Assembly (NCBI RefSeq): GCF_013340935.1
Contig: NZ_WHOS01000033.1
Span: forward strand, 1 to 64,000
From: Azospirillum melinis
Lineage (GTDB): Bacteria > Pseudomonadota > Alphaproteobacteria > Azospirillales > Azospirillaceae
DNA: 64,000 nt
Reading direction: 5' to 3'
Of the stretch, positions 1 to 7,436 are shown piece by piece. Below the pieces are notes generated by a model that was given only the letters and a program-made list of their open reading frames with translations, ran no database searches and was not told where the DNA came from. Position 1 is the stretch's first letter. Every line of letters starts with the position of its first letter. The position numbers and the translations under genes were made by a program.

Positions 1-170
1 AGTAAGAATGGTAAACTTGATGCTGCGTATGTAGGCATACTATCACAATATTTATCAGATTCATAATCGTCGTATTCTCCTTCCTCTTTTTTTTTTTTGA
101 AATCGCCGCGCCCCCACCCTAATTCCCCCCCTCTCTATCCGTCGCCCGCGTCAGTTGTTTATAAGAGACC
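1..170. other. Sequencing adapter read-through, not genomic
   Basis: Reading left to right there is an AT-rich stretch, a poly-T run (87-98), a corrupted copy of the Illumina P5 primer (about 102-130), the octamer CTCTCTAT (131-138), which I recall as a standard i5 index, and a near-match to the Nextera transposase end at 139-170 containing GCGTCAG and TATAAGAGAC. Order and spacing fit an adapter-primer construct read from its end with low-quality calls. Genomic sequence starts at about 171. No promoter, terminator or gene should be called here; the start of the window is a contig end. Confidence 0.93.
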
Positions 171-833
171 CACCATCACCACCGGCAGGCCCAGTCGGCG
201 TGCAGCCTCCAGCTTCGCGTCGGTGGCGCGCCCGCCGCTGTTCTTGCTGACGACCACCTCCACCACCTCCCCCCGCATCAGCGCCAGTTCACTCTCGACG
301 GTGAACGGCCCGCGGTCGAGGATCAGGCTCATGCGCGGCAGGGCCGGCATCGGATCGGGCGGGTCGACGGCACGGATCAGGTAACGCTTGTCCGGCATCG
401 CCTCGAAGGCCGCGACCTCCTGCCGGCCGATGGTCAGGAACACGGTGTCGCCCAGATCGCGCAGTGCCAGCGCCGCGGCATCCATGTCCGGCACGCCGAT
501 CCAGCGGTCGCCCGGCCCCGCCACCCAGGCCGGTCGGGTCAGCAGGCGCAACGGCACCCCCGCCAGCGCACAGGCCGCGGCGGCATTGGCGGAGATCTGG
601 GCCGCGAAGGGATGGGTCGCATCGATCACCGCCCCGATGCCCTCGGCGCGCAGGTATTCGGCCAGCCCCTCCACCCCGCCGAAGCCGCCGATGCGGGTCG
701 GCAGCGGCGGCAGCACCGGGTTCTTCGTGCGGCCGGCCAGCGACACACGGGCGTCGATGCGCGAATGGCCGGCGAGCTGCTTGGCCAGCGCCGCCGCCTC
801 CGTCGTGCCGCCCAAAATCAGCGCCTTGACCAA
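171..833 (-). CDS. cobK: Precorrin-6A reductase CobK, 3' end missing
   Basis: NADPH-dependent reductase of the macrocycle of precorrin-6A in aerobic cobalamin synthesis, cytosolic. The N-terminus carries the family motif ILGGTTEA, the middle has VIDATHPFAAQIS, and the end shows VVSKNSGG and TDAKLEAA typical of CobK/CbiJ. I place the start at a TTG (831-833) because GGAGGGGGA lies just upstream; an ATG at 864-866 would add 11 residues with no ribosome site. The last genomic codon is the Val at 171-173; further in-frame residues come from adapter sequence, so perhaps 10-25 residues are lost to the contig end, not to mutation. It is divergent from cobL with only ~31 bp between starts. Confidence 0.9.
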
Positions 834-864
834 CTCCCCCTCCCCACCCGTCAGGATCGGCGCC

Positions 865-2112
865 ATGGATAGCATGGGAACGGCCCGCTGGCTCAGCATC
901 GTCGGCATCGGCGAAGATGGCTGGGACGGTTTGTCGCCCGCCGCCCGCGCGGCGGTGGAAAGCGCAGCCATCCTCCATGGCGGCAGCCGCCATCTCGATC
1001 TCGTACCGGTCGTTGCGGGGCAGGAACGGCTACCCTGGCCGTCGCCGATGACCGATGCCTTCCCCGGCCTGCTCAGCATGCGCGGCCAGCGGGTCTGCGT
1101 GCTGGCGAGCGGCGATCCGTCCTGGTATGGGGTGGGCGCCACCCTGTCGCGACTCGTTCCGGCTACGGAAACGACGGTGATTCCAGCGGCTTCCGCCTTC
1201 AGCCTCGCCGCATCCCGGCTGGGCTGGCCGTTGCAGGACTGCCGCTGCCTGACCGTTCACGGCCGGCCACTGGAGCAGGTCGTTCCGCATCTGCAACCGA
1301 ACACCAAGCTGCTGCTTCTTTCCTGGGACGGAACGACCCCGGCCAGGCTGGCCGCCCTGCTGTGCGCCCGCGGCTTCGGCGCCTCGCGCCTGACGGTGCT
1401 GGAGGCGATGGGCGGCCCGCGCGAGGCCCGGCTGGAGGCCACCGCCGATGGCTGGACGACCGAGCGCACAGCCGACCTCAACACCATCGCGCTCGACTGT
1501 GTCGCCGCCCCCGGCGCCCGCATCCTGCCGCTGGCGCCCGGCCTGCCCGACGACTGGTTCGAGCATGACGGCCAGATCACCAAGCGCGAGGTGCGCGCCG
1601 TCACCCTCTCCTTCCTGGCGCCTCGCCGGGGCGAGCTGCTGTGGGACGTCGGCGCCGGGTCGGGCTCCATCGGAATCGAATGGATGCTGCGTGATCCGGC
1701 CAACCGTGCCATCGCCGTCGACCATCACCCGGAGCGGATCGCCCGCATCCTGACCAACGCCACCGCCCTCGGCGTGCCCGGCCTGACGCTGGCGCGCGGC
1801 AAGGCGCCGGCCGCGCTGGAGGGTCTGGAGCGGCCGGACGCCGTCTTCATCGGCGGCGGGCTGACCGCGGATGGCCTGCTGGCCGCCTGCTGGGACGCCC
1901 TGCCTCCCGGCGGCCGGATCGCCGCCAATGCGGTGACGCTGGAAAGCGAGGCTGTGCTGTTCGACGCGCACAAGCGGCTGGGTGGCGATCTGACCCAGAT
2001 TTCGGTGGCCCGCGCCTCGGCGGTCGGCGGCTTCCGCGGCTGGCGCGCGTCGATGCCGGTCACGCTGTGGCGAGCGGAAAAGCCGTATGGGGAGGGCACA
2101 TGGACCGCCTGA
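865..2112 (+). CDS. cobL: Precorrin-6Y C5,15-methyltransferase (decarboxylating) CobL
   Basis: Bifunctional enzyme of about 415 residues that methylates C5 and C15 of precorrin-6Y and decarboxylates the C12 acetate. The N-terminal ~200 residues are the CbiE-type tetrapyrrole methylase domain ([23 protein letters not shown]); the C-terminal half is the CbiT-type Rossmann domain with the S-adenosylmethionine motif [12 protein letters not shown] followed by AVDHHPERI. The two halves are fused, as usual in the aerobic pathway. Start ATG 865 has AGGA about 8 bases upstream; an in-frame ATG at 874 is possible. The end overlaps the cobE start by 13 bp, implying translational coupling. Confidence 0.95.
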   Translation: MDSMGTARWLSIVGIGEDGWDGLSPAARAAVESAAILHGGSRHLDLVPVVAGQERLPWPSPMTDAFPGLLSMRGQRVCVLASGDPSWYGVGATLSRLVPATETTVIPAASAFSLAASRLGWPLQDCRCLTVHGRPLEQVVPHLQPNTKLLLLSWDGTTPARLAALLCARGFGASRLTVLEAMGGPREARLEATADGWTTERTADLNTIALDCVAAPGARILPLAPGLPDDWFEHDGQITKREVRAVTLSFLAPRRGELLWDVGAGSGSIGIEWMLRDPANRAIAVDHHPERIARILTNATALGVPGLTLARGKAPAALEGLERPDAVFIGGGLTADGLLAACWDALPPGGRIAANAVTLESEAVLFDAHKRLGGDLTQISVARASAVGGFRGWRASMPVTLWRAEKPYGEGTWTA

Positions 2113-2543
2113 CACCCGATGCCATGCTGTTCGGCCCGGTCTTTGTCGGGCTGGGCTGCCGCCGAGGCTGCGGTTGGGAGGAGATCGCCAATCTGGTCGC
2201 CACCGCCTTCGACGAGGCGGCCCTGCCCGATGCCGCGCGCCAGCTGGCGGCGCTGGCGGCCCCGGCGATGAAGGCCGACGAGGCGGGATTGGCGGAGGCT
2301 GCCCGGGCACTCGGCCTGCCGCTGCGCTTCATCGAAGAGGACGCGATGCTGGCGGCACAGGACCGCGTCCACACCCGCTCCTCCACCGTGCTGGCCGCGG
2401 TCGGGCTGGCCTCGGTGGCAGAAGCCGCGGCACTGGCCGCCGCCGGGCCGGGATCGCGCCTGCTGCTGCCGCGCCGCTCGACCCCTCGCGCCACTGTCGC
2501 ACTTGCTTTACCCGCAGTCGCCCTTTCGGAGACCCGTTCATGA
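2100..2543 (+). CDS. cobE: Cobalamin biosynthesis protein CobE (CbiG C-terminal domain)
   Basis: A 147-residue protein matching the CbiG C-terminal/CobE family: [15 protein letters not shown] near the N-terminus, then [16 protein letters not shown], and a late [20 protein letters not shown] segment. CobE is needed for cobalamin synthesis in aerobic-pathway bacteria, but its reaction is not well defined; the homologous half of CbiG acts around opening of the ring A lactone. It sits between cobL and cobM with stop-start overlaps on both sides (13 bp with cobL, ATGA with cobM), so the three are surely one transcript. Confidence 0.87.
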   Translation: MDRLTPDAMLFGPVFVGLGCRRGCGWEEIANLVATAFDEAALPDAARQLAALAAPAMKADEAGLAEAARALGLPLRFIEEDAMLAAQDRVHTRSSTVLAAVGLASVAEAAALAAAGPGSRLLLPRRSTPRATVALALPAVALSETRS

Positions 2544-3313
2544 CCGTCCATTTCATCGGTGCCGGACCGGGCGCTCCTGACCTGCTGACCCTGCGCGGCC
2601 GCGACCTGATCGCCCGCTGCCCGGTCTGCCTCTATGCCGGCTCGCTGGTGCCGAAGGAGATCATCGCCCATGCGCCGGCCGGCGCGCGGATCGTCGACAC
2701 CGCGCCGCTGACGCTGGAGGAGATCGTCGCCGAGTTCCAGTCCGCCCATGCCGCCGGCCAGGACGTCGCCCGGCTGCATTCCGGCGACCTGTCGGTCTAC
2801 AGCGCCTTGGGCGAACAGACCCGCGCACTGCGGGAGCTGGGCATCCCCTACACCATCACCCCCGGCGTGCCGGCCTTCGCCGCCGCATCGGCCGCACTTG
2901 GGCGGGAGCTGACCCTGCCGGAGGTCAGCCAGACGCTGATCCTGACCCGCACCGAAGGCCGCGCCTCGGCGATGCCGGCGAAAGAGACGCTGGAGGTGCT
3001 GGGCGCGTCCGGGGCGACGCTGGCGGTCCACCTGTCGATCCACGTCATCGACCGGGTGGTGGAGCGGCTGACCCCGCTCTACGGCGCCGACTGCCCGGCG
3101 GCGGTGGTCTACCGCGCCACCTGGCCGGACGAGCGGGTGCTGCGCGGCACGCTGGCCGACATCGCGGCGCAGGTCGCGGCCTCACCGATGGAACGGACCG
3201 CGCTGATCCTGGTCGGCCCGGCGCTGGGCCATGAGGAATTCCGTTGCAGCGCGCTGTATGACGGCAGCCATGTGCGGCGCTACCGGGGGTTGGGCCAGGA
3301 GTTGGGGGAGTGA
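2540..3313 (+). CDS. cobM: Precorrin-4 C11-methyltransferase CobM
   Basis: A 257-residue SAM-dependent methylase of the tetrapyrrole methylase superfamily acting on C11 of precorrin-4. Diagnostic segments are the N-terminal [27 protein letters not shown], the [15 protein letters not shown] motif and [15 protein letters not shown]. Length and motif order are normal. The start overlaps the cobE stop in an ATGA. The last 34 bp overlap the end of cbiD on the other strand, an unusually tight convergent arrangement. Confidence 0.96.
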   Translation: MTVHFIGAGPGAPDLLTLRGRDLIARCPVCLYAGSLVPKEIIAHAPAGARIVDTAPLTLEEIVAEFQSAHAAGQDVARLHSGDLSVYSALGEQTRALRELGIPYTITPGVPAFAAASAALGRELTLPEVSQTLILTRTEGRASAMPAKETLEVLGASGATLAVHLSIHVIDRVVERLTPLYGADCPAAVVYRATWPDERVLRGTLADIAAQVAASPMERTALILVGPALGHEEFRCSALYDGSHVRRYRGLGQELGE

Positions 3314-4479
3314 GCCTCGCCGACGATGCGCCCCTGGCGGTCGGTGACCAGCACCTCGACCGCAACCGGCGCATCCTCCAGCACCTCCTGCGCGGCACGG
3401 CGCGCCAGCTCGGCCACATGGTCGGCCAGGGCCAGGCCGGCGGCGTCCGCCATGCCCAGCACCTGCGCCGCGGTGTTGGCGCCGCGCGCCTGCGCGACCA
3501 GCTCCGGCCCGGCCCCGAGATCGGCCAGCCGTGCCGCCAGCCAGTCGAAGTCCACACTGTTGCGCTTGCTGTGCAAATCCATCAGCCCTCGCGCCAGCTT
3601 GCCGAATTTGGCGAAGCCGCCGCACAGCGTCAGGCGGGGGATCGGGTGCCGGCGCAGGTACTTCAGCGTGCCGCCGACGAAATCGCCCATGTCGAGCAGA
3701 GCCTGTTCCGACAGGCCATAGCGCGCCACCACCGCCTTTTCCGACAGATCGCCGGTGCAGGCCGCGACATGGGCCAATCCGGCCGCCCGCGCCACGTCAA
3801 CTCCGCGCTGAATCGAGGCGATCCAGGCCGCGCAGGAATAGGGCACGACGATCCCCGTGGTTCCCAGGATCGACAGCCCGCCGAGGATACCGAGCCGCCC
3901 GTTCATGGTGCGCTTGGCAAGCAGTTCGCCATTCTCCACCCCGACCTCGACCACCAGATCGGCCGGCTGGCCGGCGGCGGCGGCGGCCTCCCCCACCGCC
4001 TGCGCGATCATGCGGCGCGGCACCGGGTTGATCGCCGGCTCGCCAACGGCCAAGGGCAGGCCGGGCAGGGTCACGGTGCCGACGCCGGGACCGGCGCGGA
4101 ACGTCACGCCGCTGCCGGGCGCACCGCGCCACACCCGCGCCCGCACCAGCGCGCCATGGGTCACGTCGGGATCGTCGCCGGCATCCTTGATTATGCCGGC
4201 CATGGCCCAGGGTCCGCCCGGGAGTTCGCCCGGCGAGCCATCCGCCCCCTCGCCCCGTTCGGTCACGGCCAGAGCGAAGGCCGGGGTCTGGCCGCCGGGC
4301 AGGGTCACCGTCACCGGGTCGGGGAACTCCCCGCCGAACAGGGCATCCGCCGCCGCACGCGCCGCGGCGGTGGCGCAGGTTCCCGTCGTCCAGCCGCGGC
4401 GCAAGGGTGTAGCATCCTCCGCACCGCCTTCCGTCTTCTCCGAGCCCGAGTCCGCGTTCATGTCGTTTGAGTCGTCCAT
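3280..4479 (-). CDS. cbiD: Cobalt-precorrin-5B C1-methyltransferase CbiD
   Basis: CbiD methylates C1 of the corrin precursor after ring contraction, a step done by CobF in the textbook aerobic pathway. The 399-residue product shows the family N-terminus [19 protein letters not shown], the central NPVPRRMI, the glycine-rich [16 protein letters not shown] and the [11 protein letters not shown] segment, then [12 protein letters not shown] use ATG 4479; ATG 4461 is the alternative. Either start overlaps or abuts the divergent cobA start (20 bp overlap for 4479). Finding CbiD among CobE, CobK, CobL and CobM suggests a pathway mixing aerobic- and anaerobic-type enzymes. Confidence 0.93.
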   Translation of the reverse strand: MDDSNDMNADSGSEKTEGGAEDATPLRRGWTTGTCATAAARAAADALFGGEFPDPVTVTLPGGQTPAFALAVTERGEGADGSPGELPGGPWAMAGIIKDAGDDPDVTHGALVRARVWRGAPGSGVTFRAGPGVGTVTLPGLPLAVGEPAINPVPRRMIAQAVGEAAAAAGQPADLVVEVGVENGELLAKRTMNGRLGILGGLSILGTTGIVVPYSCAAWIASIQRGVDVARAAGLAHVAACTGDLSEKAVVARYGLSEQALLDMGDFVGGTLKYLRRHPIPRLTLCGGFAKFGKLARGLMDLHSKRNSVDFDWLAARLADLGAGPELVAQARGANTAAQVLGMADAAGLALADHVAELARRAAQEVLEDAPVAVEVLVTDRQGRIVGEAHSPNSWPNPR

Positions 4480-5260
4480 TCCCGAAAGCGTCCTGGTTCC
4501 CTTCGCCCCCGGCAGCGTCTGGCTGGCCGGGTCCGGCCCAGGCGACCCCGGCCTGCTGACCCTGCTGGCGCTGCAAGGTCTAAGGCAAGCCGACGTCATC
4601 GTCCATGACGCGCTGGTCGGCGAACGGATCATGGCGCTCGCCAGCCCGTCGGCAAGGCTGGAGTTCGCCGGAAAGCGCGGCGGCCGTCCCTCCGCCCATC
4701 AGGACGACATCACCAACCGCCTGATCGAACTGGCGAAGGAGGGGCACCGCGTCCTGCGCCTGAAGGGCGGCGACCCCTTCGTCTTCGGCCGCGGCGGCGA
4801 GGAGGCACAGGCACTGGCGGCGGAGGGCATCCCCTTCCGCATCGTGCCCGGCATCACGTCCGGCATCGCCGGCCCGGCCTATGCCGGCATCCCGGCGACC
4901 CACCGCGACACCAACCAGGCGGTGATCCTGGCGACCGGCCATTCGCTGGGCGGCGGGCCGGACTGGCGGGCGCTGGCCGCCACCAAGGCGCCGTTGATCC
5001 TCTATATGGGGTGGAAGGCGCTGCCGACCATCGCGGCGGAGCTGATGGCCGGCGGCCTGTCCGCCGACACCCCCGTCGGCGTGGTGACGGAGGCGACGAC
5101 CGCCAACCAGAAGAGCCTCGTCACCAGCCTCGGCACCTGCGTCGCCGATCTGGCGGCGAGCGGGCTGGAGCCGCCGGCCATCATCGTGATCGGCGAGGTG
5201 GTGCGGCTGCGCCCGGCGCTGGAATGGCTGCCGGCCCAGACGGCGCTTCAGCATGGCTAA
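4460..5260 (+). CDS. cobA: Uroporphyrinogen-III C-methyltransferase
   Basis: Transfers two methyl groups from SAM to uroporphyrinogen III (C2, C7), giving precorrin-2, the branch point to cobalamin and siroheme. The 266-residue protein has the SUMT signature GSGPGDPGLLTLLAL, the KRGGRPSAHQDDI segment, LKGGDPFVFGRGGEEAQAL and PGITSGIAGPAYAGIP. It lacks the CysG dehydrogenase/ferrochelatase domain, so it is the stand-alone CobA type. Divergent from cbiD with overlapping 5' ends, so its promoter must lie inside cbiD. The stop overlaps the cobB start by 8 bp. Confidence 0.94.
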   Translation: MSFESSIPESVLVPFAPGSVWLAGSGPGDPGLLTLLALQGLRQADVIVHDALVGERIMALASPSARLEFAGKRGGRPSAHQDDITNRLIELAKEGHRVLRLKGGDPFVFGRGGEEAQALAAEGIPFRIVPGITSGIAGPAYAGIPATHRDTNQAVILATGHSLGGGPDWRALAATKAPLILYMGWKALPTIAAELMAGGLSADTPVGVVTEATTANQKSLVTSLGTCVADLAASGLEPPAIIVIGEVVRLRPALEWLPAQTALQHG

Positions 5261-6566
5261 TGGTCTCATCATCGCGGCGCCGGCCTCCGGCACCGGCAAG
5301 ACGACGCTGACGCTCGGCCTGCTGGCAGCGCTCCGCGCCCGCGGCGTGGCGGTGGGGGCAGTGAAGTCGGGGCCGGACTACATCGACCCGGCTTTCCACC
5401 GCGCCGCCACTGGCCGGCCCAGCGTCAACCTGGATACCTGGGCGATGGGGCCGGACTTGCTGGACGGGCTGGCCGCCCGCGCCGCCGAGGGCGCCGATCT
5501 GCTGGTCTGCGAGGCGCTGATGGGCCTGTTCGACGGCGTCGCCGGCGTCGGGGCCACCGGCACCGGCTCGACGGCGGAGATCGCGGCCCGCACCGGCTGG
5601 CCGGTCCTGCTGGTGGTGAACGCCAAGGGCCAGTCGCAGTCGGCCGCCGCCCTGGTGAAGGGCTTCGCCACCTACCGCGACGACGTGACCATCGGCGGCG
5701 TCGTGCTGAACAATGTCGGCAGCCCGCGCCACACGTCATTGGCCGGCAACGCCATCGAAGCGCTGGGCATCCCCTTGCTGGGTGCCCTGCCGCGCGCGCC
5801 GGACCTCAGCCTGCCCGAACGCCATCTCGGCCTCGTCCAGGCCGACGAGACGGAGGGGCTGTCCGACCGGCTGGCTGCGCTTGGCCGCTTCATCGCCGAG
5901 CATGTCGATCTCGACCGCACCCTCGCCCTGGCCAAGCCGTCCAAGGCCGGGCGCGGCAGCGACGCCCCCGCCCTGCCGCCACTGGGCCAGCGCATCGCCA
6001 TCGCGCGGGACGCCGCCTTCACCTTCGTCTATCCCCACCTGACCGCCGGCTGGCAGGCGGCGGGCGCGGAGCTGCACTTCTTCTCCCCCCTGGCCGACGA
6101 GGCGCCGCCACCGGGCTCGGACGCCGTCTATCTGCCCGGCGGCTATCCGGAGCTGCACGCCGGCCGTCTCGCCGCCAGCCACGTCTTCCGCGACGGCCTG
6201 CGCGCGGCGTCGGAGCGGGTGCCGGTCTATGGCGAGTGCGGCGGCTACATGGTGATGGGCGAAACGCTGGAGGATGCCGACGGCGTCACCCACCCGATGA
6301 CCGGGCTGCTGGGGGTGCGCACCTCCTTCGCCAAGCGGCGGCTGCATCTGGGCTATCGCCGGGCGTCGCTGCTGGCCGACGGACCGCTGGGACCGGCAGG
6401 ATCGCCGCTGATGGGGCATGAGTTCCATTACGCCTCCACCCTGTCCCGCGGCGACGACGCCCCGCTGCTGCAGGCGACCGCGGCGGACGGCAGCGACCTG
6501 GGCGCGCTGGGCAGCCGGCGCGGGCGGGCGCTCGGCTCTTTCGTCCATCTGATTGCGGGGGGGTGA
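5253..6566 (+). CDS. cobB: Cobyrinate/hydrogenobyrinate a,c-diamide synthase CobB
   Basis: ATP- and glutamine-dependent amidation of the a and c acetate side chains of the corrin ring. The 437-residue protein begins with the P-loop-like APASGTGKTTLTLGLL, continues with VKSGPDYIDPAFH, and ends in a class I glutamine amidotransferase-like domain whose catalytic Cys lies in VYGECGGYMVMG, followed by the late MGHEFHYAS His segment. Full length. It overlaps cobA upstream, and its stop falls at the bluB start, so cobA-cobB-bluB is an operon. Confidence 0.94.
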   Translation: MANGLIIAAPASGTGKTTLTLGLLAALRARGVAVGAVKSGPDYIDPAFHRAATGRPSVNLDTWAMGPDLLDGLAARAAEGADLLVCEALMGLFDGVAGVGATGTGSTAEIAARTGWPVLLVVNAKGQSQSAAALVKGFATYRDDVTIGGVVLNNVGSPRHTSLAGNAIEALGIPLLGALPRAPDLSLPERHLGLVQADETEGLSDRLAALGRFIAEHVDLDRTLALAKPSKAGRGSDAPALPPLGQRIAIARDAAFTFVYPHLTAGWQAAGAELHFFSPLADEAPPPGSDAVYLPGGYPELHAGRLAASHVFRDGLRAASERVPVYGECGGYMVMGETLEDADGVTHPMTGLLGVRTSFAKRRLHLGYRRASLLADGPLGPAGSPLMGHEFHYASTLSRGDDAPLLQATAADGSDLGALGSRRGRALGSFVHLIAGG

Positions 6567-6568
6567 CG

Positions 6569-7225
6569 ATGGAGGAGGATTTCACCACGGCGGAGCGTGA
6601 CGCGCTCTACAAGGCGATCTTTTCCCGCCGCGACGTGCGCGGGCAGTTCCGCCCCGACCCGGTTCCGGACGAGGTGCTGACCCGCATCCTGCTGGCCGCC
6701 CACCATGCCCCGTCGGTCGGCTTCATGCAGCCCTGGAACTTCATCGTCGTCACCGATCCGCAGGTGAAGTCCCGCATCCACGCCGATTTCGCCCGCGCCA
6801 ACGAGGAGGCGGAGGCGATGTTCGACGGCGAGCGGCGCAGCCTCTACAGCCGCCTGAAGCTGGAGGGCATCCGCGAGGCGCCGGTGAACCTGTGCATCAC
6901 CTGCGACCGCGAGCGCTCCGGCCCGGTGGTGCTGGGCCGCACCCACATGCCGGCGATGGACCTCTACAGCTGCGTCTGCGCCGTGCAGAATCTGTGGCTG
7001 GCCGCCAGGGCGGAAGGGCTCGGGGTCGGCTGGGTCAGCATCCTGCACGAGGAGGCGCTGAGGGAAGCGCTCGGCATCCCCGAGCGGATCGTGCCGATCG
7101 CCTATCTCTGCCTCGGCCACGTCACCCATTTCGAAGCGACGCCAGAACTGGAAACCAAGGGCTGGCGCAAGCGCCTGCCCTTGGACGAGCTGGTGTTCAG
7201 GGACCGGTGGCAGGGAGGGAGATGA
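6569..7225 (+). CDS. bluB: 5,6-dimethylbenzimidazole synthase BluB
   Basis: BluB fragments reduced FMN with oxygen to make 5,6-dimethylbenzimidazole, the lower ligand of B12; this indicates oxygen-dependent ligand supply. The ~218-residue flavodestructase of the nitroreductase fold shows FSRRDVRGQF near the N-terminus (FMN contacts), HHAPSVGFMQPWNFI, the APVNLCITCDR strand and GVGWVSILH. I choose ATG 6569 after a G-run; a GTG at 6563 overlapping the cobB stop is equally readable. The end overlaps the convergent STAS-like gene by 29 bp. Confidence 0.94.
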   Translation: MEEDFTTAERDALYKAIFSRRDVRGQFRPDPVPDEVLTRILLAAHHAPSVGFMQPWNFIVVTDPQVKSRIHADFARANEEAEAMFDGERRSLYSRLKLEGIREAPVNLCITCDRERSGPVVLGRTHMPAMDLYSCVCAVQNLWLAARAEGLGVGWVSILHEEALREALGIPERIVPIAYLCLGHVTHFEATPELETKGWRKRLPLDELVFRDRWQGGR

Positions 7226-7436
7226 CGCGCGCCAGAAACGCGTCCTCCGGCCCCGCCGTCATCGTCGGCCGCGCCGCCAGCAAGAGTTGCAGCAGTGCCG
7301 TGTGCAGGTCGGTGCAGGCCGACAGATCGACGCGCGGCGCCGCCGTCGCCTCCAGCCATTCGGCGAGCGGCAGGGCGTCCTCGACGGTGCAGGCGTCCTC
7401 GAAGCGGGCGAGGTCGGCGTCATAACGGATCGGCAT
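7197..7436 (-). CDS. Small STAS-like protein at the end of the che operon
   Basis: A 79-residue protein with the pattern of a minimal STAS/anti-sigma-antagonist-type fold: early strands with FEDACTVEDALPLAEWL, then the core PRVDLSACTDLHTALLQLLL, where the Ser in DLSACTDLHT sits where phosphorylatable Ser lies in SpoIIAA-like proteins. Its ATG overlaps the cheA stop (TGATG), so it is the last gene of the operon. STAS proteins in chemosensory clusters are expected to be phosphorylation or binding partners; the role here is inferred. The fold call is from motif reading only. Confidence 0.62.
   Translation of the reverse strand: MPIRYDADLARFEDACTVEDALPLAEWLEATAAPRVDLSACTDLHTALLQLLLAARPTMTAGPEDAFLARVISLPATGP

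Noticed and set aside
87-98. Poly-T run as a terminator tail
   Set aside because: It belongs to adapter read-through at the contig end.
171-7225. Cobalamin riboswitch in the B12 region
   Set aside because: Genes are packed without leaders and no B12-box-like sequence is seen.
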